From NCBI GenBank assembly GCA_044220535.1, contig JBGAQU010000035.1, forward strand, positions 1 to 23,575: a stretch of DNA of 23,575 nt, read 5' to 3'. The notes beneath the pieces were generated by a model. That model was not told the DNA's origin and searched no databases. It worked only from the letters and a program-made list of their open reading frames with translations. Below, piece after piece: positions 1 to 7,926 of this stretch (positions are counted from its first letter, which is position 1; each line of letters opens with the position of its first letter). A program made the translations under genes and the position numbers. Source of the DNA: JBDHTS01 sp044220535 (lineage in GTDB: Bacteria > Pseudomonadota > Alphaproteobacteria > Micavibrionales > Micavibrionaceae).

Positions 1-1540
1 CCGGCACCGCCCCCGCCACCGGAAAATGATCCTTACTCACCACGCGCAGCCCGGCCCTTGACGATAAAATCTTCCACTCTCCCGCCAGCACCGGAACATG
101 CTCCGCCAGACGGTCCAGATTATCCGCATCGTCTTCGGGCAGCAGACCGGTGTGATCCAGCCATTTCTGAAAACTGGACCCCACCATATGCCGCCCGTCG
201 CGGCAGGCGGAAATATACCCGCCGAAACACAGATTGGTTTTCAAATCCCAGCTGCGTGCTGTCGCCTCCACCATCGTCACCTGCCCCCGTACCGTATGAA
301 GCGGCAAAGACAGCTGTGACAAAATCCCCGGCCCGCTGGCCAGGATAAGGGCATCATGATCACCATAACCAGACACACCAAACGTCACTGGCGCGCCATC
401 CGCATATTTCTCGCATAATGCTGCAGGGTTGACCTGCATGGAGTCTTGCAAATAAAGCATATCCTGCTCAATTTTAACACCGCAAATCTCCGACGATTGC
501 TGCGCGTTTAACCGCCGCATATGCGCATCATTCCATCCCCAATGCCGCAGCATGGACGCAAACCGTTTCTCCTTTTCTGCAGTGTTTATAAGGTGCAGGC
601 TACCGCATGAATCCAGCAAGCCCAGACTGCGAAACTCCGCATGCGCCATCGCATATCCCGCAGCATAAAAATCCGATTGCTGCGTCCTTTGTGCGTAGAA
701 ACGCGGATTGCACAAACCGACTTCATTACCCGACGCGCCAGTCGCCAGCTTCGGCCCAGCCTCATATATATGTGCAGCAATCCCCCGGCGCCTGAGCGTA
801 TACGCGCAGGCCGTCCCCGCCAACCCGCCTCCCGCAATACCGACAGACTTCGGTACTGAAATATCAGGCCGCGCCTGCCCCTCGAACCGCGCCACCACCA
901 TATCGCGCTTGCGCCCAAAGCCGGGTTTCTTCTCAACCGCAAATCCCGCTTCCGCCAAGCCGCGCCTGACCAATCCTGCCGCCGTAAATGTGGCCACTGT
1001 CGCACCCTGATTGCTCAACCGCGCCATCTGTTGATAAAGCCCGTCCGCCCACATATCCGGATTTTTGGCGGGCGCAAACCCGTCCAGGAACCAGGCATCC
1101 ACACCGCGCGGCGCAATAATCTCCGGCAACGCCTTCTGCACATCATCGAAAATCAAAGTCAACCGGACGCGCGGGAAATGCAGCCGGTGAAACCCCGGAA
1201 TCCGCAGCGGCCATTGCGCCTGCAATGCCTCCAGTCGCCCTTGGAACACATCACGCCAGCGCTCCAGCGCCGCGCCGATCTCATCCGCCGTCATCGGATA
1301 TAATTCAACGGCGACATAATCCAGCACCGCATCCGCAGGCGCGGTTTCCTCAAACAACATCCACGCCGCCAGAAAATTCAGCCCCGTCCCGAACCCCGTC
1401 TCCACAATCGTAAACCGTTTCCTGCCCGCCCAGCGTTCCGGCAAACCATTCCCATCCAGAAACACATGCCGTGTCTCCGCCAGCCCGTCCTCTGCCGAAA
1501 AATAAATATCCCCGAATTGCATACTGAAAGGCGGCTGCAT
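1..1540 (-). CDS. mnmC: MnmC, bifunctional tRNA wobble-uridine methyltransferase/FAD oxidoreductase, C-terminus cut by window edge
   Basis: This gene completes the mnm5s2U34 wobble modification of tRNA: the FAD domain removes the carboxymethyl group and the methyltransferase domain methylates the resulting amine. The reading frame is open from the start codon to base 1, about 513 codons. The N-terminal domain shows the SAM-binding motif GFGTGLNFL (about residues 49-57) and the family signature DGFAPAKNPDMW (about 153-164). The C-terminal half shows an FAD Rossmann motif GIAGGGLAG (about 234-242) and, near the edge, RAGLRVVSKDHFPVAGAVP, typical of MnmC oxidoreductase domains. E. coli MnmC has about 668 residues, so roughly the last 100 are outside the window. 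An in-frame ATG at 1546 is an alternative start; the ATG at 1540 is preferred because GAAAG lies six bases upstream of it. The gene is divergent from dcp, with 84 bp between the starts. Confidence 0.9.
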   Translation of the reverse strand, partial: MQPPFSMQFGDIYFSAEDGLAETRHVFLDGNGLPERWAGRKRFTIVETGFGTGLNFLAAWMLFEETAPADAVLDYVAVELYPMTADEIGAALERWRDVFQGRLEALQAQWPLRIPGFHRLHFPRVRLTLIFDDVQKALPEIIAPRGVDAWFLDGFAPAKNPDMWADGLYQQMARLSNQGATVATFTAAGLVRRGLAEAGFAVEKKPGFGRKRDMVVARFEGQARPDISVPKSVGIAGGGLAGTACAYTLRRRGIAAHIYEAGPKLATGASGNEVGLCNPRFYAQRTQQSDFYAAGYAMAHAEFRSLGLLDSCGSLHLINTAEKEKRFASMLRHWGWNDAHMRRLNAQQSSEICGVKIEQDMLYLQDSMQVNPAALCEKYADGAPVTFGVSGYGDHDALILASGPGILSQLSLPLHTVRGQVTMVEATARSWDLKTNLCFGGYISACRDGRHMVGSSFQKWLDHTGLLPEDDADNLDRLAEHVPVLAGEWKILSSRAGLRVVSKDHFPVAGAVP

Positions 1541-1624
1541 TCTCATCTTTCGTAAATCAAGCTCTTGACCCACGCTTATATCCCGGCCACCTTTATCAAA
1601 GCAAATCATCAGGATTCAAACATT

Positions 1625-3679
1625 ATGGCCACCGACAACCCGCTTCTTGCCCCCTCCACCCTGCCCAACCACGCACCCCCTTTCGATAAGATTAAGGAGG
1701 AGCACTACCTGCCCGCCGTGGAGGCCGCGATTGCCGAGGCACGCCGCAATGTCGATGCCATTAAGGCCAATAAAGATAAACCGACTTTCGAAAACACCAT
1801 CGTCGCCCTGGAAACCGCGTCCGAAACCCTCGGCCTGGTCACCTCTATCTTCTACAATCAGCTGACCGCCGCCGGGACGGATGCGATGCAGGCGCTCGCG
1901 GATCAAATCGGTCCGCTCAGCGCCAATTTCTCCAGCGATGTCTCGCTCGACCCTGTTATATTCGAACGCGTCAAGGCTGTGCATGACGACAAAACCCTGA
2001 AACTCACCCCTGAACAGGCCATGCTGCTCGACGAAACCTATACCGGCTTCGTCCGCAGCGGCGCCAATCTGGATGAGGCAGGGAAGATGCGCATGCGCGA
2101 ACTCAGTCAGCGCCTCTCCACCCTCGGCCCCAATTTCTCCAACAACGTCAAAAAATCCGCCGAAAAATTCGAACTCTGGATCGCTGAAAAGGCCGACCTC
2201 TCAGGCCTGCCTGAAACCGCCATCGCGGGCGCGGCGGCGGCGGCGGAAGAAAAAGACAAGCCGAACCAGTGGCTGTTCACCCTGGATGCCCCCAGCTACA
2301 TGCCCTTCGTGCAATACGCCGACCGCCGCGACCTGCGTGAAAAAGTCTGGCGCGCCTTCGCCACCCGTGCCTGGGGTGATGAATTCGACAACAGCGCCCT
2401 GCTGAAGGAAATTGTCAGCCTGAAATACGAACGCGCGAAACTTCTCGGCTATAAACACCACGCCGATTTCACCCTGGAACGCCGCATGGCGGAAAAGGCC
2501 GAAAACGTCCAGGATTTCCTGCAGAAACTGAAAAACGCCTACAAACCGGCCGCGCTGGAAGACTTGAAGCGTTTGGAAAAATTCGCCAAGGAAAATGGCG
2601 GCCCGGACAAGCTTCAGCCCTGGGATGTCGGCTATTACTCGGAAAAACTGCGCCAGAAACTCTTCTCCTTCACGTCGGAAGACTTTCGCCCTTACTATCC
2701 TTTAAGCAACGTCCTGAAAGGCTGCTTCGAACATTTCAGCCGCCTGTTCGGCCTGAAATTCACCGCCAGCAAAAAATATCCGGTCTGGCACGAAGACGTC
2801 ACCGCCTATGACGTAACGGACGAAGCCGACGGCAAATTCATCGGCACCCTCTATGCTGATTTTCACCCACGCACTGGCAAAAAAGACGGCGCATGGATGA
2901 CAAGCTATCGCAGCCAGGGCCTCTATAACGGCAAAATCGAACGCCCGCTGATCGCCATCGTCTGCAACTTTACCAAACCGTCGAAAGACAGACCCTCTCT
3001 TCTCACGCATGGCGAAGTCGAAACGTTGTTCCATGAAATGGGCCACGCGGTCCATGGCCTGTTGTCCGACGTGACATATCCTTCTCTCTCCAGCCCCAAC
3101 GTGCTGTGGGATTTCGTCGAATTGCCGAGCCAGGTGCAGGAAAACTGGACTTTCCACAAGGAAACACTGGATCTGTTCGCAAAACATTACCAGACCGGCG
3201 CGCCGATCCCGCAGGATCTCATCGACAAGCTGAACGCTGGAAAGAACTTCATGGCCGGCTGGGGCGGCCTGCGCCAGACCGCCTTCGCCCTGCTCGACAT
3301 GGCCTGGCACTCCAACGATCCGCAATTGATGGAAGACGTAGCGAAGTTTGAGGATGAAATGACCAAAGATACCGCCCTGTTCCCGCGCCTCGCCGGCCCG
3401 ACCTCCGTCGCCTTCAACCATTTATTCGCGGGCGGCTATGGCGCTGGTTATTATAGCTATAAATGGGCAGAGGTGCTGGACGCCGACACCTTTGAACTGT
3501 TCATGGAACGCGGCCTCTATGACCGCAAGACCGCCGACGCCTACCGCCATGAAATCTTAAAACGCGGCGGCACCGAACACCCGGCCGAACTCTACCGCCG
3601 TTTCCGCGGCCGCAACCCGGACCCGGACTCTCTCCTGCGCCGCGAAGGCCTGCTCAAAAAAGACGGTAAAGCCGCGTAA
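1625..3679 (+). CDS. dcp: M3 family zinc metallopeptidase, peptidyl-dipeptidase Dcp type
   Basis: This is a cytoplasmic or periplasmic zinc peptidase of the thimet oligopeptidase (M3) family, which removes C-terminal dipeptides or degrades short peptides. The zinc motif FHEMGHAVH is at about residues 469-477, with the third ligand in the downstream FVELPSQ segment. No signal peptide is visible, so a cytosolic location is more likely. The frame is open from an ATG at 1565, but the ATG at 1625 is preferred. The protein then begins MATDNPLLAPSTLPN, which aligns with the Dcp N-terminus (NPFL-STLP), and gives 684 aa, close to the 681 aa of E. coli Dcp. AGGA lies ten bases upstream of that ATG. The related oligopeptidase A (PrlC) is the alternative assignment, but the N-terminus favours Dcp. 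A hairpin begins 12 bases after the stop. Confidence 0.9.
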   Translation: MATDNPLLAPSTLPNHAPPFDKIKEEHYLPAVEAAIAEARRNVDAIKANKDKPTFENTIVALETASETLGLVTSIFYNQLTAAGTDAMQALADQIGPLSANFSSDVSLDPVIFERVKAVHDDKTLKLTPEQAMLLDETYTGFVRSGANLDEAGKMRMRELSQRLSTLGPNFSNNVKKSAEKFELWIAEKADLSGLPETAIAGAAAAAEEKDKPNQWLFTLDAPSYMPFVQYADRRDLREKVWRAFATRAWGDEFDNSALLKEIVSLKYERAKLLGYKHHADFTLERRMAEKAENVQDFLQKLKNAYKPAALEDLKRLEKFAKENGGPDKLQPWDVGYYSEKLRQKLFSFTSEDFRPYYPLSNVLKGCFEHFSRLFGLKFTASKKYPVWHEDVTAYDVTDEADGKFIGTLYADFHPRTGKKDGAWMTSYRSQGLYNGKIERPLIAIVCNFTKPSKDRPSLLTHGEVETLFHEMGHAVHGLLSDVTYPSLSSPNVLWDFVELPSQVQENWTFHKETLDLFAKHYQTGAPIPQDLIDKLNAGKNFMAGWGGLRQTAFALLDMAWHSNDPQLMEDVAKFEDEMTKDTALFPRLAGPTSVAFNHLFAGGYGAGYYSYKWAEVLDADTFELFMERGLYDRKTADAYRHEILKRGGTEHPAELYRRFRGRNPDPDSLLRREGLLKKDGKAA

Positions 3680-3681
3680 TT

Positions 3682-3845
3682 AAAAAAGAAACCGGGCCTT
3701 CCGAGGGGGAATCGGAAGACCCGGCGATTGTGTGGGATCACCTGGCATTCTATGGGTCCTAAGGGCCTGTGGGGGAACAGTTGCGCCCTTAAGCGCCGCC
3801 CAATGAAACTTACTGAATTTCCAAGTTAGGCTTAACTTTTTCATA
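3682..3845 (-). ncRNA. Candidate small RNA with two C-rich hairpin loops
   Basis: The 315-bp gap between dcp and the XRE gene contains no plausible protein gene. Read on the minus strand, it holds a hairpin at 3758-3793 (outer stem 8 of 9 pairs, inner CTGT/ACAG stem, loop TCCCCC), followed by the terminator hairpin at 3692-3724 (loop TTCCCCC) and a T-tract. Both loops expose a run of five C, a common layout of bacterial sRNAs that pair with Shine-Dalgarno sequences. No convincing promoter was found: TTGACA (3863-3858) and TATTAT (3848-3843) are too close together, so the 5' end is a guess. I do not recognise a named family. Read on the plus strand the same loops would show GGGGGA, but there is no T-tract there. 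Confidence 0.45.
3692..3724 (-). terminator. Hairpin terminator with T-tract on the minus strand
   Basis: The arms at 3692-3704 and 3712-3724 pair in 12 of 13 positions around a 7-base loop (GGGGGAA on plus, TTCCCCC on minus). On the minus strand the stem is followed by TTTCTTTTTT (3691-3682), a good intrinsic terminator. On the plus strand no T-run follows, so it would be a weak terminator for dcp. The strong direction points to a minus-strand transcript arriving from about 3840, where no protein gene exists. Confidence 0.7.
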
Positions 3846-3944
3846 ATATGAATTGTTTGTCAAGCGAAAAATCAAGTTTGACTTAAATTTTTTTTTATTT
3901 GCGAAAAAATGAAGTTTTGGGATAGAACCATGATGAAACATTAA

Positions 3945-3978
3945 GTAAACTATCCCGCAAAAAGAACGGGACGTTTAC
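3945..3978. promoter_or_regulatory. Imperfect inverted repeat upstream of the XRE gene, possible operator or leader hairpin
   Basis: The left half is GTAAAC-TA-TCCCG (3945-3957) and the right half CGGGA-C-GTTTAC (3967-3978); they are complementary except for a one-base bulge, around a 9-base A-rich centre. The repeat ends six bases before the AGGTGA ribosome-binding site of the XRE gene. A second, overlapping pair GGGATAG (3919-3925) and CTATCCC (3950-3956) shares the middle arm. XRE regulators commonly bind such dyads at their own promoters, so an autoregulatory operator is a reasonable inference. A leader RNA hairpin is the alternative. Confidence 0.45.
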
Positions 3979-3994
3979 ACAAACAGGTGACGAA

Positions 3995-4687
3995 ATGGCG
4001 ATTACGACAGCCCAGATCCGCGGCGCGCGCGGCATATTGAACTGGAGCCAGGCAGATCTCGCGGAACGCACAGGCATCTCTGCAACCTCTATCGGCAGTA
4101 TCGAAAACGGCGTCAGCACACCGCGTGCCAATACACTCATCACCATTCAAAAGGCGTTTGAGGACGGCGGCATCGAATTTATGGGCCGCGACGGTGTACG
4201 TATTAAAACCGTGGAAGTCACAATCCTGCGCGGCATCGAAGGCTTCCACCAGTTTTCCTACGATGTCTATCAGACGATTCAGTCCGACGACCGCGAAGTG
4301 CTGCAGGCCTACGTCGACGACAAGAAATTCGCGGACGTTCTGGGTGAAGAGGCGTATCCCCATGTCCAGCGCATGGAATCTTGGAAATCCAAACGCTATA
4401 AAATCCTGCAAAAAGAAGGCGACGATTATTTCCCCGCGAAAAACTACGCAGAATATCGCTGGATTCCCGTTGCGCAATTTCTGCCCGTGCCATTCGTCGT
4501 CTATGGCGATAAGCTGGCCGTGATCCTGTTTGACCCGGAACCGACCATTATCATCAACAATTTCCCGCTGGTGGCGGACGCCTACCGCCTGCAATTTATG
4601 TCGCTCTGGTCTAACTCTATGCTACCGCCGAAAAACCTCGTTGAGAATTCAACCATTCCTGAGAAATATAAGAAGGTGGGTAAGTGA
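3995..4687 (+). CDS. XRE-family HTH transcriptional regulator with a C-terminal effector-like domain
   Basis: Residues 8-62 form an XRE/Cro helix-turn-helix (IRGARGILNWSQADLAERTG, then SIENGVSTPRANTLITIQKAFE), which should bind DNA as a dimer. The remaining about 165 residues are not a standard peptidase or cupin domain. The stretch FVVYGDKLAVILFDPEPTII followed by RLQFMSLWSNS resembles the C-terminal part of TrmB-type or PLD-like regulators, by pattern only. The start is fixed by AGGTGA four bases upstream of the ATG. The stop overlaps the GTG start of the next gene by four bases, so the two are translationally coupled. The inverted repeat at 3945-3978 may be its operator. Base composition is more A+T-rich than in dcp. 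Confidence 0.85.
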   Translation: MAITTAQIRGARGILNWSQADLAERTGISATSIGSIENGVSTPRANTLITIQKAFEDGGIEFMGRDGVRIKTVEVTILRGIEGFHQFSYDVYQTIQSDDREVLQAYVDDKKFADVLGEEAYPHVQRMESWKSKRYKILQKEGDDYFPAKNYAEYRWIPVAQFLPVPFVVYGDKLAVILFDPEPTIIINNFPLVADAYRLQFMSLWSNSMLPPKNLVENSTIPEKYKKVGK

Positions 4688-5835
4688 ATTCTTCTGCGGT
4701 ATTTAATGCTAGTTCGGGTTCAAGCGGTCCAGCCGATGGAAATGCTGCATTAAGGACCCATGTACCGACCAATATCAAAACTTACGACATTCATGATATC
4801 CGGCGCGGGAAATGTGGTCCCATCACTTTGGATACTTTGGCGTTTCTTATAAAAAGCCAGGCCACGCTTCACCGCGCCAGCGCCATCATGAATGTCAAGA
4901 AACTGGATGAATTGTTGCAAAAACAGTCCAATCAAATGCGCGGATTTGTTCTTTGTACCGAAGCAAATGATCCTGTTGCCTATGCTATCTATTATCCCAT
5001 GATTGATCACAAAGGCGACAGGATTGCCTATTGCGAAGATTTTTTCATCGTGGAATCTTATCGCGGTTACGGTGCTGCGGGCATCCTGTTCCATGAACTG
5101 GCAGTGCGCACCACAAAAGAACATGCGACTGCCCTGCAATGGGCGACAGACGGCAGAAATCATCCAGTTCATAACTACGTGCAGAAACTCGGTGCTGTTC
5201 ACCCACCCATAATCACTATATCGGCGACAAAACTCCTGAATACTCCCGGCAGCCTCTCATCCTTGAAACCTGAATGGGACAGGAAAAAATTTGATACTTA
5301 TGAATTCACTGATGCCGACTGGACCAAACCCTTTAATCTGCCGGATATCGTTCGTAAAACAGGTGACATGAGCTTCTTCCGCGGGTTCGTCACTTTTGAA
5401 AAAGGCAATCCGAATGATCCGGTAGCCTTGACGCCGGGGTGGATTCATACGTCCACTTTCCAGCTGACTCAGGGCATCCACCTTGAACAACCGGTTTTTC
5501 TGGATGGATATGCTCAAAAAGAAAACGTGCTTCATTCCCTGATTGACGCCGCTCAAAAATTCGCCAAAACAAACAAACTGACGTATTTCAGGTGGCATGC
5601 GGGCGAAAACGACCCATTGATGAAGTCCGTTCTGATGGATACGTTGGGATTGCCGATCGACAGCATGCTGCCTGGTCAACCTGAATCAAATCTGATCGTC
5701 TACACGCTGTCCAATGGCGCCCTGACCGCCCTGGCGCAAAACAACCCTTCGCGGACGCTTCTAATCCCCGCAAACGATCCCATCGGTCAACGGCCTAAGT
5801 CCAATGGTGCTCCCGTACCTGTGCCCTCCGCATAA
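4684..5835 (+). CDS. GNAT-fold acetyltransferase-like protein, probable tandem GNAT
   Basis: Residues about 60-185 carry a GNAT acyl-CoA transferase fold: a beta strand YAIYYPMI, then CEDFFIVESYRGYGAAGILF with the acetyl-CoA pyrophosphate loop R127-G-Y-G-A-A-G, and ending in HNYVQKLGA. The second half (about 230-350; RGFVTFEKG, LTYFRWHAGENDPLMKSVL) looks like a degenerate second GNAT domain without a clear CoA loop. Single-domain GNAT proteins are usually 150-200 aa; this one has 383. It starts with GTG, overlapping the XRE stop (GTGA), with AAGAAGG upstream. The substrate cannot be told. The coupling suggests that the XRE protein controls, or senses the product of, this enzyme. The gene is A+T-richer than the surrounding genes, consistent with acquisition by transfer. 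The C-terminal tail is proline-rich and probably disordered. Confidence 0.75.
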   Translation: MNSSAVFNASSGSSGPADGNAALRTHVPTNIKTYDIHDIRRGKCGPITLDTLAFLIKSQATLHRASAIMNVKKLDELLQKQSNQMRGFVLCTEANDPVAYAIYYPMIDHKGDRIAYCEDFFIVESYRGYGAAGILFHELAVRTTKEHATALQWATDGRNHPVHNYVQKLGAVHPPIITISATKLLNTPGSLSSLKPEWDRKKFDTYEFTDADWTKPFNLPDIVRKTGDMSFFRGFVTFEKGNPNDPVALTPGWIHTSTFQLTQGIHLEQPVFLDGYAQKENVLHSLIDAAQKFAKTNKLTYFRWHAGENDPLMKSVLMDTLGLPIDSMLPGQPESNLIVYTLSNGALTALAQNNPSRTLLIPANDPIGQRPKSNGAPVPVPSA

Positions 5836-5877
5836 TAAACCTTGTCGATTCTTGTTTTTTCTTCAAAAATATAAGGC

Positions 5878-6981
5878 ATGGCATCGTCTAACCCCGCACA
5901 CCGCCGCAAAATCCTGTTCGTCTTGCCTGCTTTGGTCGCCGGTGGCGCGGAACGCGTGCTGATCGAACTCATGAACGGCCTCGATCGCGACCGTTTCGCA
6001 CCGGAATTTTTATGCATCAGTGATCAAGGATCCCTGAAACCCCTGATCTCCACCCATATCCCATTCACTGCACTCGGCGAAGGCACGGGCGTTTTCCGGG
6101 CCATTCCATCCTTATACAAACATCTGAAACGCGCACGCCCTGATGTTATCGTCTCCACTATGGCGCATATGAACTTCGCCGTACTGATGCTCCGCCCGCT
6201 TTTTCCCAAAACACGCTTTATCGTGCGGGAATCCATCACACCCTCCTATATCCTGAATCGCCGAAAACGCGCCGCTTCCCTGATCCGTCAGGCCTATCGC
6301 GCCCTCTATCCACGCGCCGATCTGGTTTTAAGCCCCGCGCAAATCGTGATTGAAGAATTTCCGGCCTTTCTGGGTCTGAACACCCTGCCCCATAAACTGC
6401 TCTACAATCCGGTCGACACAATCCGCGCCCGCGGCGATGGCCGTGCCGCGCCGTCCGGTCTGCCATACGGCACAGTGCACTTTATCGCCGCCGGGCGCCT
6501 GCACCCGCAAAAAGGTTTCGACCGCCTGATCGCGCATCTAAACAGCATGCCGAAAGACCGCCCATGGCACCTGACCATTCTGGGCGAAGGCAGCGAACGT
6601 CCTCTCCTCGAATCCCTGATTCAAACGCATGGTCTCGATCATCGCGTCAGCATGCCCGGTCTGAACGATTGCCCGTGGCCGGTTTACGCTGCCGCAGACG
6701 CTTTTCTGCTGCCGTCCCGCTTCGAAGGCCTGCCCAATGTCGCGCTGGAAGCTTTGGCCTGCGGCACGCCCGTCATTGCGATGAAGGAAGCAGGCGGCAT
6801 CGGCGAAATCGCAGCCCTGTCAAACAACGCCGTCACGCTGTGCGATACGATGAATGATTTTATAGAAGCCATGGCCTGCGTTACCGCATCAAACAGGACA
6901 ACCTACAGGCCGTCCCTGCTACCCGGCGTCTTCGAACGCGAAGCGGTTATGAACCGGTTCACAAACATGCTAGAAGCATGA
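5878..6981 (+). CDS. GT4-family glycosyltransferase
   Basis: This is a retaining nucleotide-sugar-dependent glycosyltransferase of the GT-B fold, likely acting on a surface polysaccharide or lipid-linked glycan at the inner face of the membrane. The N-terminus has the donor/acceptor loop LPALVAGGAERVLIEL (about 16-31). The C-terminal domain has IAAGRLHPQKGFDRLI and the catalytic E-x7-E signature SRFEGLPNVALEALACGTPV. Its length of 367 aa is normal for GT4. It follows the GNAT gene by 42 bp on the same strand and may be co-transcribed. AAGG sits only two bases before the ATG, so initiation may be weak or leaderless. The 3' end overlaps the convergent arginase gene by 12 bp. The acceptor and the sugar are unknown; GDP-activated sugars from the adjacent gmd/fcl genes are possible. 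Confidence 0.88.
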   Translation: MASSNPAHRRKILFVLPALVAGGAERVLIELMNGLDRDRFAPEFLCISDQGSLKPLISTHIPFTALGEGTGVFRAIPSLYKHLKRARPDVIVSTMAHMNFAVLMLRPLFPKTRFIVRESITPSYILNRRKRAASLIRQAYRALYPRADLVLSPAQIVIEEFPAFLGLNTLPHKLLYNPVDTIRARGDGRAAPSGLPYGTVHFIAAGRLHPQKGFDRLIAHLNSMPKDRPWHLTILGEGSERPLLESLIQTHGLDHRVSMPGLNDCPWPVYAAADAFLLPSRFEGLPNVALEALACGTPVIAMKEAGGIGEIAALSNNAVTLCDTMNDFIEAMACVTASNRTTYRPSLLPGVFEREAVMNRFTNMLEA

Positions 6982-7887
6982 AACCAGCTTGTGCGGCTTG
7001 CTGATAGACGGCTTCAACACCGCGCCCAGCACATCTTTCAAAAGCGCATAGGTCTTGTCCGTGCCCGGAAAGGCCGGATTATATTCCGCGATCTCCAGCA
7101 TGGACGGCGTGAAAGACGACAACCCCGCCAGAACCTCATCCCGCCTTAGCCCGCCTTTGACCGGTGATCCCACGGACGGCGCATCGTCCGGATCGAACGC
7201 ATCCATGTCCAGGGATAAAACCAGATGCTCAACGCCCGGCAATGCTTTCAGCGCCTGCGCAAAAGCCTGCTCGAACCCGATCCGGCTCACATCCTCCATC
7301 GTCCGGTACTGGATTTTGTTATCGTGGATAAAATCCCACTCCCCGTCATCCACGGCGCGCAACCCGATATAAAACACATGTTCCGGCCTGATCACCGGCC
7401 CGCCCGTCATCGCCACATACTCTGGACGCCCATGCCCCAGCAGCGCCGCCACCGGCATGCCGTGCAGCGATTGAGACGGTGATGTCGCGGGCGTATTGAT
7501 ATCGGCATGCGCGTCAATCCAGATCAGCCCGGTCTTCCCATGCGCTTTTGTCGCCTTGGCAAACCCTGATACAGACCCCGCTGCCATCGAATGGTCGCCG
7601 CCCAGCGTCACTGGATAACGGCCCTTTGTCACCGCATCGGCCACCGCATCGCGGATCGACACGCAATGGTCGATCACAATCCGGTCGCGCTCTTTTGTCC
7701 CGCGTGCGGGCAAATCCTGATACAGCCCCTGCTCCAGCGGCAACGTCCGCACCCACTCCGCATCCATGCCAAGCGCACGCAAATCTTTCTCAAGACCGCG
7801 CCGCTCCAGATCGGCAAAGGCCTGCTCCGCCCCGGTATTGGATGCCCCCGCGCCGCATATATATGGAATCAGTGAAATCGGTTTCAT
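6970..7887 (-). CDS. rocF: Arginase (ureohydrolase family)
   Basis: The enzyme hydrolyses L-arginine to ornithine and urea with a two-manganese centre. All ligand motifs are present: GGDHS (H99), DAHADIN (D125, H127, D129) and SLDMDAFDP (D227, D229). N131, with SQSLHGMPVA (H142), is the substrate-binding pattern that separates arginase from agmatinase and formimidoylglutamase. The frame extends to a TTG at 7923, but the ATG at 7887 gives the canonical arginase N-terminus (MKPISLI) and 305 aa, the usual length. The gene lies 39 bp downstream of fcl on the same strand and may be the last gene of the gmd-fcl transcript. An arginase has no evident role in fucose synthesis, so this may be a chance junction. 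Confidence 0.9.
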   Translation of the reverse strand: MKPISLIPYICGAGASNTGAEQAFADLERRGLEKDLRALGMDAEWVRTLPLEQGLYQDLPARGTKERDRIVIDHCVSIRDAVADAVTKGRYPVTLGGDHSMAAGSVSGFAKATKAHGKTGLIWIDAHADINTPATSPSQSLHGMPVAALLGHGRPEYVAMTGGPVIRPEHVFYIGLRAVDDGEWDFIHDNKIQYRTMEDVSRIGFEQAFAQALKALPGVEHLVLSLDMDAFDPDDAPSVGSPVKGGLRRDEVLAGLSSFTPSMLEIAEYNPAFPGTDKTYALLKDVLGAVLKPSISKPHKLVSCF

Positions 7888-7926
7888 GCAGGACAGGATA
7901 TCCGGCCCGCCTGTGACAGGCAACCG

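Noticed and set aside
586..1005. Open frames on both strands inside the mnmC region (also 58-348, 708-1010)
   Set aside because: They overlap the continuous MnmC frame, whose domains are recognisable throughout, and their translations are Arg/Pro/Ala-rich without family motifs, as expected for alternate frames of G+C-rich DNA.
2702..3421. Long minus-strand frame (239 aa) within dcp
   Set aside because: It is antisense to the conserved catalytic domain of the peptidase, including the zinc site, and has no ribosome-binding site or recognisable motif.
3682..3845. 6S RNA, SRP RNA or tmRNA in the dcp-XRE gap
   Set aside because: No conserved GGAAGC-type SRP loop, no tmRNA tRNA-like ends with CCA and no convincing 6S central bubble were seen; only a generic sRNA call is supported.
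3995..5835. XRE-GNAT pair as a GNAT-type toxin-antitoxin system
   Set aside because: Known GNAT toxins are about 150-180 aa and pair mostly with small ribbon-helix-helix antitoxins. Here the GNAT protein has 383 aa and the regulator 230 aa with an extra domain and comes first. A metabolic or regulatory pair is more likely.
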